Shown here: in pieces, positions 11,165 to 22,138 of the stretch
Layout: each line of letters begins with the position of its first letter
How positions within the stretch are numbered: the stretch's first letter is position 1
Origin: Craterostigma plantagineum
Lineage: Eukaryota; Streptophyta; Magnoliopsida; Lamiales; Linderniaceae
Assembly: GCA_027422505.1 (NCBI GenBank)
Contig: JAPQWV010000418.1
Span: 1 to 64,000, forward strand
Reading direction: 5' to 3'
Length of the DNA stretch: 64,000 nucleotides
The notes under the pieces: model-generated
What the model was told of the DNA's origin: nothing
Database searches by the model: none
The model's input: only the letters and a program-made list of their open reading frames with translations
Position numbers and translations under genes: made by a program

Positions 11165-12680
11165 TAGGGATGACAATGGACGGATTTGGGGCTGGTAATG
11201 GACATGCCATTCCTCTACCAAATTCCCGTTCTTAATATCATCTCCACTAATTCACCGTTTATGATGAATTGGTTCGGGGATGGATAATCACCGGGTTCGC
11301 TGTGGTGATTTTTCCAATATTCATTTATATCCAGTTAATATTAAATATTTTTGTTGCAACAAAAAACATAAGTAATATATGTTAGGATTGGTTAACGCGT
11401 TTAGAGGAGGGAGGCGGGGGTGAATAAATGCTTGCCTCTTTTTCTTTTATTTGACTGGTTTGTACGTTGACTAGTATTCAATCAGTGACCGTCAGTATTA
11501 GTGCGGAAGATGATACTGAACGATTGTAACCGATATGAAGTGAGGTGCGTGTGTGTTTGAAGAACCTAGTTGTGGAAGTTCGGACTCTCCTACGTCTCCT
11601 CTTCTTCCTCAAGAGGAAGGTTCACTAGATCTTCAGTTATACAGTGTACAATACAACCTACCAAACTGAACACAACTTAATGTAATGAATCACTTAGGCA
11701 GTATACAACAATCCTCCTACTTCAACAACTTTTTACAGTCCGTTGGAATAAAGAACATAAACTACGAACAGTTATATGTCTTTGTGACTTCACTTTCGAT
11801 TTCTCTCCGAAGTGTTTGAAGATCGTTGATGATAGCTTAACAGTGAAGTACTTGTGTTCAGCTTGTATTCCTCCTTTTATAGCTGAGATTTGAATTTAAA
11901 GCCATTGTGAGATAAACTCTTCATTCTGAACAGTGCATTAATTGACTTTTACAAAATGGGTCTGTTTGGTCTTTGCTGTGGTTTATCCTGCCACGTTTGC
12001 TTCATTCCTTATTTGCGTTAGTTGACTTCTGCCTGCCTCTTGGCTTGCAGTCTTGCATTAAATGTATGTCTGAAGTTTTCTTTTTGTCTTAGTAAGCTCG
12101 TATTTGGTGTATCCAGCCTGTACAAAGTCGATCAATCTTATTCCAGTGTTTTGTAGGATATTGTACTTAACCGGTAATTATCGTGAGACGGTATGCAACC
12201 GAGTTCTTTCTTCGTGTTTAGTTCAGTCCAGTCTTTCCAGTAGAGTTCGTTTCTTAGTGTAGACCGACATCTTGGATCTCCGGTTTCATGTCTTAAGTCA
12301 GTAAGTTATGTCAACACCAAAACTATTAATCCGATGTTTAAATTCGTAATACTAGCAATATAGACAAATTAATATGTTCAATATGATATTGGAGTATAAA
12401 AAACGAGATATGTGATTGAAATATGCGTGTATTGTGAAGAATATATATTGAGATTATAATATTTTTTTCTTCTAAATACGATATTGAATATAAAAGGATG
12501 ATCTTGAAAAGTCTTGATAGTTTTTAATATTATTTATTAATAAATCTACTCGTAGAATGATGGCTCACCATTTGACAAACGGGATCAGGTTCGGGGCCAG
12601 GTGTGGAATTATCATCCCCATCCCGTCCCGCTCTTTCACCGACGGCAGGGATGATTCACCGTTGGAATTTGCCACCCCTA
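11165..12680. mobile_element. hAT-like non-autonomous element
   Basis: The left end reads TAGGGATGACAATG. The right end, read inward on the minus strand, is TAGGGGTGGCAAAT. These are matching hAT-type terminal inverted repeats, with GC-rich subterminal stretches (GGATTTGGGGC on the left, CCCCATCCCGTCCCGC on the right). The eight bases outside are CCACAACA and CTAGCACA, five of eight identical, an imperfect target duplication. No transposase is inside. The middle is interrupted by an LTR-like sequence (11380-12316). Confidence 0.6.
11380..12316 (+). repeat. LTR-like sequence nested in the hAT-like element
   Basis: It starts TGTTAGGATTGG and ends TTATGTCAACA, so the termini are TGTT and AACA. 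Near its start is GAGGAGGGAGGCGGGGGTGAAT, a G-run motif found close to the start of many plant LTRs and also at 42103-42120 in this window. The flanking five bases do not match, so the boundaries are approximate. It may be a solo LTR. Confidence 0.4.
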
Positions 12681-12760
12681 CTAGCACATCATGATCGTGC
12701 GTCAACCTCACATAAGCCTTCTTCGTCCAATCGGGCCTTTAAAGTAAGAACATAAAGTAT
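12681..12760. other. short spacer between elements
   Basis: Eighty bases between the hAT-like right end and the Athila-type LTR. Nothing recognised. Confidence 0.4.
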
Positions 12761-14293
12761 TGAAAACGTATTTCAATGCGTTTATCGTAGTGTTTAATTG
12801 CGATATAATATAGTTCTAGCAATCATTTTATATGTTTATTTGTCATATTTACACTTATTTTGTCATTGTAGGGGCTTAGGACGAGTTTCGGGCGAAAAGG
12901 AGCGAAAACAAGGCAAAACGGAACAAGTTTGAAGAAAACTGTCAAGTGTCATGGCCGTGACACCCCATGCACCAGGCCGTGACAAGGGACAGAGGCAAGC
13001 CAGAGAGTGAGTCACGACCGTGACACCAAGTGCACGTGGCCGTGACAACTGACAGAGCCAACGAACGAGATCGTCACGACCGTGACACCTATTACACGTG
13101 GCCGTGACATCGAGCAGAGAGCGAAGAAGCTACAATACAAACACGTCACGGCCGTGACACCCAATGCACTTGGCCGTGATACTTGGTAGAGAGTCGAAGC
13201 TCAACTGGTCACGGCCGTGATATCCCATGCACGTGGCTGTGTCACTTGGCAGCGAGCAGGGCGAGCTGAGTCGGTGATGGTCACGGCCGTGACGGCCCAT
13301 GTCCCACGTCGTGACCGTTACGAAAATTCTTATAAAAGCCCGAATTCGACTCAAAAAAGAGGGGGACACTTACCAGATATCAACCCTAATTCCTCAAGAG
13401 ACAAAAAGAGCCCTGAAGAACATAGAATTGCATTCCAGAGTGCAAGAGACGGATCAACGATGCAATCATGCCCAATTGAACGAAGAACGAAGATTCATCC
13501 GTACTACCACCCCAGATCATCAGTATTCAAGATCATGAGTTTTTCTTCTTCGTTTGTTATGTCTTTCATTGTTTCCCCGTCCATTATGCGTAGCTAAATT
13601 CCCTTGTGTTTGGGATTAGACGAACGCTAGGTTATTTCATAATTAAGACATATGTTTATAGTGACTTGCATATTCTGATTATTTATCGTTCTATGAAATT
13701 GTTTCGTCACTTTAATATGTCTATGTGTTAAAGTGATCGTGTGGAAAAATGTTTAGGGCGACAGCTAAACAACGTTTAGGCCGTTCGTAGAAGATAGGAT
13801 TCGAGTATATGGCGAAAGCAAATACTCGATCCTCGCCTTTAGTAATTGTTAAATCTTACATCCCCGCGAGCGTCTAGGGCGACAACAAATTCGTGAGTGG
13901 GTAGGAAAACTACTGCGATCTAGTCAAGAATCATGTAGGCACGATAATTCATTGCTTAGGCGATCACACCTAGCGGGATTCGAATGCTGAGCACATCTTT
14001 ATTATCTGAAAGTTTCTTACCAGTTTTAAGCGTGTTCTTTGACCCTCTAGTTGAGTTAGGAGTAATCTGTTAGGATAGTTCGTAACACCATCTGCGTATT
14101 TTATTTAGGCTAAATATCGAGTCGATAGGTCACTACTAGTACTTAGTTTATTCCTTGTGTTCGATACTCGTTTACTCACTTCACTACACTAAAACGATAG
14201 GTCCACTGCCTATCGCACGTTGGTGATAGTAATTAGGTATTCATTTTACTTATTACTTGTCGCACTTTTCATTTACACACCACGTGTCGATCA
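12761..14293 (+). repeat. Athila/Tat-type 5' LTR, copy 2
   Basis: It is homologous throughout to 2789-4374, with the same TGA(T/A)AACG start and GTGTCGATCA end. It is followed at once by a primer-binding-site-like sequence and gag, which identifies it as a 5' LTR. It has more units of the palindromic GTCACGGCCGTGAC repeat than copy 1. No matching 3' LTR occurs downstream in this window. Confidence 0.8.
12950..13320. repeat. degenerate tandem array around GTCACGGCCGTGAC
   Basis: About six units of roughly 60-66 bases. Each pairs the palindrome GTCACGGCCGTGAC with a second half-site of the form TGCACNNGGCCGTGACA. Many copies have single substitutions, such as GTCACGACCGTGAC. The array lies inside the LTR; a shorter version is at 2970-3400. 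Confidence 0.75.
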
Positions 14294-14295
14294 AG

Positions 14296-14308
14296 TTTTT
14301 GGCGCCGG
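14296..14308 (+). other. primer-binding-site-like sequence, Athila/Tat type
   Basis: TTTTTGGCGCCGG follows two bases after the LTR end. Related plant gypsy elements have TGGCGCCGTTGCC here, complementary to the 3' end of tRNA-Asp. Only the first part matches in this copy, so the site is partial. Confidence 0.5.
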
Positions 14309-14494
14309 AATAGATTAATATTAGGAACACCGTAGTTTGGTACTTTAGCCACTTTATTTGACGTTTTTCTTAGTTTTTTGTTATTTGCATTTTCTATAAT
14401 ATTATTACTTTCATTGTTTCTTCGACGTGTTTATCTATTTCTTCGCTAGTTTTTGTTTAGCTTATTGAAGGTACGATTCAGATACAGAGTAGAT

Positions 14495-17103
14495 ATGGCG
14501 GACCATAGGGTACCTGTCCATAACGTTCCAGATGAGGAGCAGTCACTACAAGATCTGCTCAAGAACGCCGCACTAGGCGGTATGGAGTCGGCGATCGTTA
14601 TTCCGCCCATCGAGAACAATAACTTCGAGCTGAAGCACTCTTGGTTCAGATGATATTCCAGACGGCCCAGTTCGACGGCAACCCAAATGACGATCCCTAC
14701 TCGCACCTGAAGGCTTTTCTAACCGTTACCGACACTATCAAGATCAAGGGAGTCTCAGGTGATGCAACTAAGCTCATGTTGTTCCCGTTCTTCCTGAAGT
14801 TCAGAGCGAAGGACTGGCTGGAGATGTTGGCACCTCGCTCAATCTCTACATGGGAGGAGCTGCGAGTCGCGTTTATCGGCCACTATTTCCCGCTGTCGAA
14901 GGTGCTAAGGTTAAAGACAGAGATCTCCCTATTCCATCAGAAGGACTCATAAAACCTCTATGAGGTGTGGGAGCGATATAAGGCACTACTGAAGAGGTGC
15001 CCGCAGCACGGGATGTCGAAGGCAACCCAGATAACCGATTCACGAGGGGCTCAATGACCAGACTGTCCATATGTAGATGGAGCCACAAGAGGAGGACTCG
15101 TGTAGCTCAATGCGGCCGACGCTTGGAATGTGATTGAGAACTACTCGAGGAACAGCTTCATGAGGGAAATACGAGGATGAAGACAACAGGCGTATTCGGA
15201 GTGAGCGAGGAGACGACCACTAATGCCAAATTTGAGGCATTCCAGCAACAAATCGCGGTGATGAATTCTCAGTTACAGACCGTGGCGCACTACTCCCGAA
15301 TCCGGGCAGACACAGCCCGTGAACGCCGTGACGACCACCGCACCATCGCAGACACGTACAGACACCACTGTGCGTGATCTGTGGCGCAGCCCACGAAACA
15401 TCTGAATGCCAACTCGGGCAATCGCTGGAGCACGCAGATTACATGGGAAATTACCAAGATGGCCAGCGAAGCTACCAGCCTCGAGCGCACCCCAATATGG
15501 CTTACGGGAATCAGAATTATCAGGGGCAAGGACCGCCGGATTTCAGCCCAGACCGTCCGGTTTCCAAAACGGGGCGCCACGCCAATATCAGAACGCACCC
15601 CCGGAGGATCTGATGATATGAAGGAGATGAAGGATATGATGAAGACGCTCCTCACGAACTTCAGCAGCACCACCGCAGCCCACGAGAGTCGGATGACAAA
15701 GATGGAGGATTACATGGAGGCGAATGACATCCGTGCTCAGAATACAAACGCCTCGATCAAGAGTTGGAGTAGTAAGTGGGGCAATTAGCAAAGCAATTGG
15801 CGGGCCGAAATCAAGGATCGCTCCCCAGCTACGCCGCGCCAAATCCAAGGAGTATTGCAACGTGGTAACCTTGAGGAACATGAGAGAATTGCAAGAAGTA
15901 CCCGCCAAGCAGAATTCAAAGGAGAAGTAGATTCAAAAGCTGCGGCGAGCCAGAAGTGGAGGAAAGCAAGGACGATGGAGTCGAGAAGGTCAATGATGAT
16001 AAAGAAAAGGTGCGAGCATTCGTGAAGCCGTGGCAGCCGAAGATCCCGTACCCAGCTCAATTGAGGGAAGCTGCACCTGAAAAGAGAAGGTTCACCTAAA
16101 AAGGAGGAGGCTTCACCCGAAATAGAAAAAGTGAGGGAGATCGAGCGACCACCATTGAGGCCATACCATCCGAAGGTTCCCTATCCAGCACGACTGAAGA
16201 AGGACAAAGATGAGGCGCTGTTCAGCAGATTTATGGGTATGTGTAAAGAACTACATATTAACTTATCATTTGTTGAAGCTATTACGCAGATGCCCAGTTT
16301 TGCGAAGTTCCTGAAGGACTTGCTGACGAATCGACAGAAGCTCGAACATGTCTCCACGGTATACCTACGAGGAGAGTGCTCGGCGATACTCCAGAGTAAG
16401 ATACCGAAAAGCTCAAGGACCCAGGGAGTTTTACTATTCCTTGTCGTATAGGTGACTTAGTAGTTGAGCATGCTTTAGCTGATCTAGGCGCTAGTATAAA
16501 CTTGATGTCGTACTCCATGTTTAAGCGCTTAGGATTAGGTGAACTACGACCCACTAGGATGAGTATTCAATTGGCTGATAGATCGTTAAATACCCCCTAG
16601 GTGTTATCGAGGACGTTCTAGTTAAGGTCGATAAGTTCGTTATCCCTGCTGATTTTGTGATCTTAAAGATAGACGATGATGAAAATGTTCCATTAATTCT
16701 AGGTAGACCATTCTTAGCTACAGGCGAGACCATGATAGATGTTAGGACTGGGACGTTAACTTTGATAGTAGATGGTGAAAAGGTTACGTTTAATATTGCT
16801 GATTCAATGAAAAAGAGTAATGAGCATGATGATAAGTGTTATTACTTAGATGCTTTTGAGCACGATCACTCGTCTTCTGTGCACGGTTTATCACAGGTTT
16901 TAAGCAAGGAGGAATTCGACGAGCCCACAATAACCATCGGCAAAAACAACGAAGAAGTTAAGGACAAGTGCCAAGTCGAGAAGCGACCGCCACTGGAGTT
17001 GAAACCGCTGCCCCGCGGAAAACGACAACTCCAAGGTTTGGATGTAGGCGAGGGAGACTTAAGCAAAAAGGAGGTACTGTGTCTAGACTTTCAACCACCC
17101 TAA
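14495..17103 (+). pseudogene. Athila/Tat-type gag and protease, no pol downstream
   Basis: Capsid-like gag starts at 14495 (MADHRVPVHNVPDEEQS) and continues through FDGNPNDDPYSHLKAFL, WEELRVAFIGHYFPLSKV and LYEVWERYKALLKRCPQHG, in several frames. A zinc knuckle CVICGAAHETSEC is near 15370 and a LGQLAKQLAGRNQGSLPS linker near 15770. At 16160-16400 comes PYPARLKKDKDEALFSRF with MPSFAKFLKDLL. The aspartic protease at 16440-16800 has LADLGASINLMSYSMFKRLGL, RSLNTP, VDKFVIPADFVIL and PLILGRPFLATG. The reading then runs ELKPLP into unrelated residues and stops at 17103. Reverse transcriptase, RNase H and integrase, which normally follow this ELKPLP segment, are absent. Several frameshifts and stops make it non-coding now. 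Confidence 0.88.
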
Positions 17104-18715
17104 GCGAACGAAGGTACGTCCGGCTAAAGACGGTAAAGGAAGCGCTTCTTGGGAGGCAACCCAGGTTTTATCTATCTAGTACTTTCTTTTTATTATGTCT
17201 ATGACTATGATGCATATGAATATCTATTATTATCTATGTCTAGTTCCTTTTTACCTTTCATTTTCTTTTTAGTTATGTCAGGATATCACGAGTCACGATC
17301 CATGACCTTCACGCGTCAGTCACGACCACATCACTTATTCGTCAGGGGAGTCCCGTTCTTTTTATTTTTTTCCCTTCCTTTGATTCTTTTTTACGTTGAG
17401 GATAACGTCAGACTTAAGTGTGGGATGGGAATTTAGGTTAAGAATGCACGTAAATTTTTTAATTTTTTTATGACGTGTCCGTGAGTCGTTAAATTCGTTG
17501 GAAAGGCATGAATTACTGAATTCATGCATGATTGTCTGCGCTTCTCGAGTTGGTCTGCATTTTATGAAATTTTGTGAGCAATTAGGATATGCATGACTGA
17601 TTGAATCGTGTTTGCCTGAATCGATATAGCACTGTTTTGAGAGACTCGTACACATAACCCTGTTCGTTGTGAGAGTTTGAGCCTGACGAGCTGATGCTCA
17701 TTTTCTGGTTGTGTGACGTGCCTAGTCTATTCTCTCTAGAACTTGTCTGTCTGATACGTGTTGAAACTATTTCTGGTGCGTTAGTGTGAAAATGATGAGG
17801 GCATTATGAATTAAGTACAGGGCAAAATTTTCCCTACCATGACTAAGCCCCTTAGTAGCCACTTTGAGCCTGAGCCTATTTGTTCGCCTTAAACTGTATG
17901 TTATGAAATGCCCCTGACCCGAATAAGCCCCCCAGAGATTATATGAACTTGAGTTGATTAGAATAGAGCAGCAGTCGAACTTGAGAGTTACTGTTTCAGT
18001 GTATGATTCGATGTTCTTCTTTGCTATTCGTGAAATGACTCGTCCCTGACTTGACCGTTTTCTGAAATGACCCAATCCTAGCCTACCCATAATCCTTTTG
18101 CAAGATATAGGTTTTGGTAATAAGTATCCCTAGGTACACGGCATTCGCTGTGACGATGTATTCTTTGCGACAAAAGACCTTGATGTTTTTAAGGGAAAGG
18201 GCAGTGCACAAAAGTAGAGCGTAACTAAGGTGACAGGGCAGAAAATGAAAGGAACTGAGTCGAGAGGGTCGGCAGAGAAGTCTAGGATTTCAGAGCGAGA
18301 ACGTTGAGTATGTTGGAATGTGTGACTGTCTGTTTGATCATGCTATGTTCTTTGATATTTTTCGCTTACGTGTCCTAGCTCTAAGATTACATGTTCATTA
18401 TACTGCATGTCACTTCATGATTACTCGACCCGTTTCCCCCGAAAAGACCCTCAGATTTATGCTTGCCTCTTTAAATAGTAGAGATGCGATTAGCTTGCAA
18501 GTTTATGGTAGGGGTGGGACTAGTGCACGAATTGAGCGATTCACTATATGTTAGCCTAGACACTGAGTGATTTTGAGCGAATCCCTGTGAGGTATGAGTC
18601 TCGATTGGCAGTGCAAAGGAAGTTTAGGTCGACCAGTGCAAGTCATTAGTGCGATGTCCATGATTTAATATGTGCTTCTAGAATGTGTACTTGTAAAGGT
18701 TCTATCAGTACCTAG
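17104..18715 (+). repeat. 3' untranslated region of the Athila/Tat-type element
   Basis: It holds the box CTTCTTGGGAGGCAACCC at 17145-17162, which in related plant gypsy elements follows the end of pol. A polypurine-tract-like TTAAGTGTGGGATGGGA is at 17414-17430. No copy of the LTR follows, so the 3' LTR is missing or lies beyond a rearrangement. Open frames inside are short and lack known domains. The right boundary with the next element, near 18700-18716, is uncertain. Confidence 0.5.
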
Positions 18716-20054
18716 TCATAATAAATGCTTTTCGGAACGAATATTGACTGGGTACTTCATGTAAGAATACGAGCAAATAGAGTGATAAGCATGTAAAGTA
18801 GAAATGTCGTAATTCCTACGTGGAGAATGCACATTTTTCACATGAGAATAAGAATTTCGAAAATTATTTCTAGGCTTTTTAAGTGAAAAGTTAGTAGAAT
18901 CGTTTGAAACACACGATGAAGTTTGTGCGCTAGAACTTGAATTATTTACGTGAAAAAATTTTCTTGGCGGAGGAAGAGCCACTTTCAAAGTTTGTACTTC
19001 TAAAATTGATAGGCTTTAACGAACATGTAGAAGTAACTGCTCTAGAAATTGGAGTATTTGATCTATTGGTGCTCAAAGGCTCTTTCTCTTTCTTAACCTG
19101 CTTAAAGATTAACTTTTCTTGTGAGGAAGCTTTGAGATTAGATATTTCCAATAAAAGCGCATTCTTTTCCGCTTCAAAATTCTTTCTTTCCGTTTCTAAT
19201 ATAGCATTTAAATCCTCTAATTTTTTAAGAATATGAGATATATCGACGGAAGAAGAATTTTCAGAATGATGAGATTTTGTTTCCTCGGGCTTAGAAGTCG
19301 CAAGAAGATCTTCTAATTGTTTAATCTTAGAGTATAGCTTCGTATTTGAGCAGTGCTCTTCTCGACATGACAGGCGTCTATGCTATTGGTCAGTTCACTA
19401 ATCTTAGCATTAGAATTGTCTAGTTGAGATTCTAGACTAGTGATCTTATAGATGGCATTTGTTAATCTACAGTTGAAGCTAGCTTTCTCATCGAGGTTCC
19501 TAGCCAAACAATTGTAGTTATTTTCTAGTCTGTCTTCTAATTCCTTAACTTTTGAGCTATGCGCCTCTAAATGTGGCGTCTTAGTCTCATTAATTTTCGA
19601 GCTCTTAGTTAGTTCATCTATTTTCGCATTAGAGCTTCTAAGTTCTAATTCGAGACTAGCTATTTTCTCCTCAGACTTAGATAATTTTTTTCTAACTCTT
19701 TTGTACTTTTCTGCTCATTTTTCATGTTAGCATACCTAGTTTGTAAGGATTCTAACATGTTCAACAATGTAGAGTAGAAACAACTACCTCCAGAGAAGAC
19801 GTGTCAGCCTCTTCATCGCTCGTTTTCTTCGACAAGCTCGCTTCAGAGGTATCCTCAACTCGAGCCATGAGAGCTAGATGGTTTGATTTATCTTCGTGAT
19901 AGGCCATCAAGTCGTAGCTCTCCTTTGGTTTAAGGCTAGAATTCTTTTCTTTGTTCTCCGAATTGGATGAGGACTTAGTCTTTGACACCTGTTCTCTTAG
20001 TATTTGTGTAATTAATTTTAATTGTTGTTCGAAGTCTTTTAAATCTTGATCCAT
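18716..20054 (-). pseudogene. copia (SIRE-like) gag N-terminal and coiled-coil fragment
   Basis: Starting at 20054 (MDQDLKDFEQQLKLITQIL), the reading runs through an acidic serine-rich stretch (MARVEDTSEASLSKK), then a long heptad-like region (LESQLDNSNAKISELTNSI), then a basic, asparagine- and histidine-rich part (SYSHVKNVHSPRRNYD), ending near 18716. It is broken by stops and frame changes. This order resembles the extended gag of SIRE-type copia elements. No zinc knuckle or pol was found. It sits downstream of an LTR and primer site in the same orientation, so it is the 5' end of a truncated element. Confidence 0.55.
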
Positions 20055-21774
20055 TTTATTTTTCTTTTAAGTTTTGTTGGTTGGATATTTTGGATCGTAA
20101 TGTGTTTTATGGATTCGAATTTTTTAATATCGATTAAAATATTTGGCTTTTAAAATTTCAGTTTGGAAAGTTTTTGGTTTAATAAGGTTTGATTAAAAAT
20201 TCTTAGAGTAATACCAAAAGCTTTTTCTATAATGTGTAGGATGTCACTGTTTTCGATCGAAAATTTTAGTAAGTTTTTTTTTAATGTCAATATAAAGCAC
20301 TGTATTCGATCGAAAATAATTTTCGAGTAAAAGTTGTTTTTCGAGAGAAGATGTAGAGCACTGTTTTCGATTGTAAAATTTTTTTTTTGACGAGGTACTG
20401 TTTCTAGAAAATAATTTTGAATTTCAAACAGTTATGTATAGATTTACGATCGTAAAAGTTTTGCGATTTGATAAAACGTCGTCGTTTGAGATTTTAATAT
20501 TTTGAACCTTTAAAATCAAATTTGTTCGACCGCAAAAGGTTTTGCGAGCGAGAAACAAGTTTTGCGACGACAAACTTTGAAAAAACAACTAAACAAAATT
20601 TGCGATCGTAAAATCATGTAAATGAGTGAGAATTGAATAAAACAGAAAGTTCTGGGGTTAAATTGAAACTTTAGGGTTAGATCAGAACTTTCTGGACTTA
20701 ATTGAAAAGTATTTGGGACCAAAACGTAAAAGCAGGGACTAAAATGATATTTCTGGGACTCGGAATGTAATTGCCCTGAAATTAGTTGCAATTTTCGCTG
20801 CAATTTCCCCTGCAAATAGTCTATGAACGAGCGAAACGAGTGAGGAAGATGAAACATGGTTTTTCGATCAAAAAAATTTCAGTATGATTTATCGATCGTA
20901 AATCTTTCTCGATCAGATTTTACGAGCGTTGTCCGGAGTTTTACGCCTTGACCAGATTTCTCGATAACAGATTTTGCGTTGAATCAGACCTTGCGTTGAA
21001 CAAGACGAAGCTCAGGCATATTTTGCGTCGAACATATTTCTCGAGCGGGTTTGCGGTCGAAGAAGTATTTCGATCGAAAAAAAAATTCGACGACAGTGCC
21101 GATTGACAGCGAAGTTTCGTTGAATTCTCGATCGTATAATTTTTCAGCTCAGCGAAGAAAATCTGAAGAACATGACAGACGAACAGAGGTGTAAAAGGGA
21201 AACCAAAAGCAAGCGAAAAAACGAAGAATACTCGATCCAAACACGAAATTGTTCAAAATCAGCTTGGGTTATGGATCGAAATGAGCAGATTAACAGGAAT
21301 GAACAATCAATTTAACGAAATCAAGGCAAGACCAATCGAATTTTGAAAAATTTCACGAAGAACACTCTGAATGAGATTTCCGATTAATTCTCCAAATTTG
21401 CACAAGATATTTTTTCGATCGATCAAATGTTAGCACTGAGCTGTTAGACGCAATCGATCGACTCGCAACAACAGCAAAATCAAGGCAGAAATTTGAAAAA
21501 AAAAAAAGTATCAGCCGTGTTCAATAATCTGAGAAAAAAAAATTTCAGTGACCTTCGGTCTTCAAAATTCTATCAAATTAGTGTTCCGATCAATCAAAAT
21601 TAAACTCAGACATGTATAACCAATTGATCGAAGCCTAAATTCATCGGATTATATCATATTTTGAAGAATCATATTGAACTTTTGAAGAACAGTGCCATCG
21701 AAAAATAACTGTGAATATCAGTGTCAAAAATTCGATCCAAAATCCTAAATTTTAATCCAAATCCTAACACGTTT
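20055..21774 (-). repeat. long 5' leader with CGATCG-type motif array
   Basis: A leader of about 1.7 kb between the primer site and gag. It is AT-rich and carries many variants of CGATCGTAAAA, CGATCGAAAATTTT and GCGAGCGA on both strands. The same style of sequence occurs at 24340-24600 and 57400-58050 before the ORF of the pol-less family. No credible protein is encoded. Confidence 0.6.
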
Positions 21775-21788
21775 GGCTCTGATACCAA
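21775..21788 (-). other. primer-binding site, initiator tRNA-Met type
   Basis: The minus strand reads TTGGTATCAGAGCC, a full match to the standard plant LTR-retrotransposon site complementary to initiator tRNA-Met. It lies one base inside the LTR end at 21790. Confidence 0.9.
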
Positions 21789-21789
21789 T

Positions 21790-22138
21790 TGTTAGGACCC
21801 CTAATATCCAACCTAGATCGAATTACGAAGAATCGGATAGTAAATTGAAGAATTCTAACACTTATGATTGAGATTTACCAACGTTGAGGTTTGAGAGAGA
21901 AACGACGTTGAAGAACACAAAGGCGCTTGAAATTTTCTCTCTAAAATTTCAATTCTAATTTTTCGATCCGAAACAATACTAAGCGCACTCCTATTTTCTT
22001 AGGAGTTCACTTATATATACCACCTCGTGGTATATTTACACAAGAAGTCCTACAAAATGAATTTATCCCAAGACTACTAATTTGCATAGCAAGACTAAGA
22101 CAACTATATTAATTGAATACAATTAAATAGTTCCAACA
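21790..22138 (-). repeat. 5' LTR (349 bp) of the copia-like element
   Basis: Read on the minus strand it starts TGTTGGAACTATT and ends GGGGTCCTAACA, directly before the primer site. It contains a TATA box (TATATATAAG) overlapped by a hairpin with arms ATATACCAC and GTGGTATAT at 22015-22035. Size, hairpin and the CCTAACA end resemble the LTRs at 30260-30607 and 37975-38324, which suggests a related family. It interrupts the MULE transposase to its right. Confidence 0.85.

Noticed and set aside
2789..14293. One large retrotransposon with the two Athila-type LTRs as its ends, carrying ADF and WAKL
   Set aside because: The right LTR is followed by primer site, gag and protease, so it is a 5' LTR. 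The left LTR has no primer site after it. They are two separate insertions.
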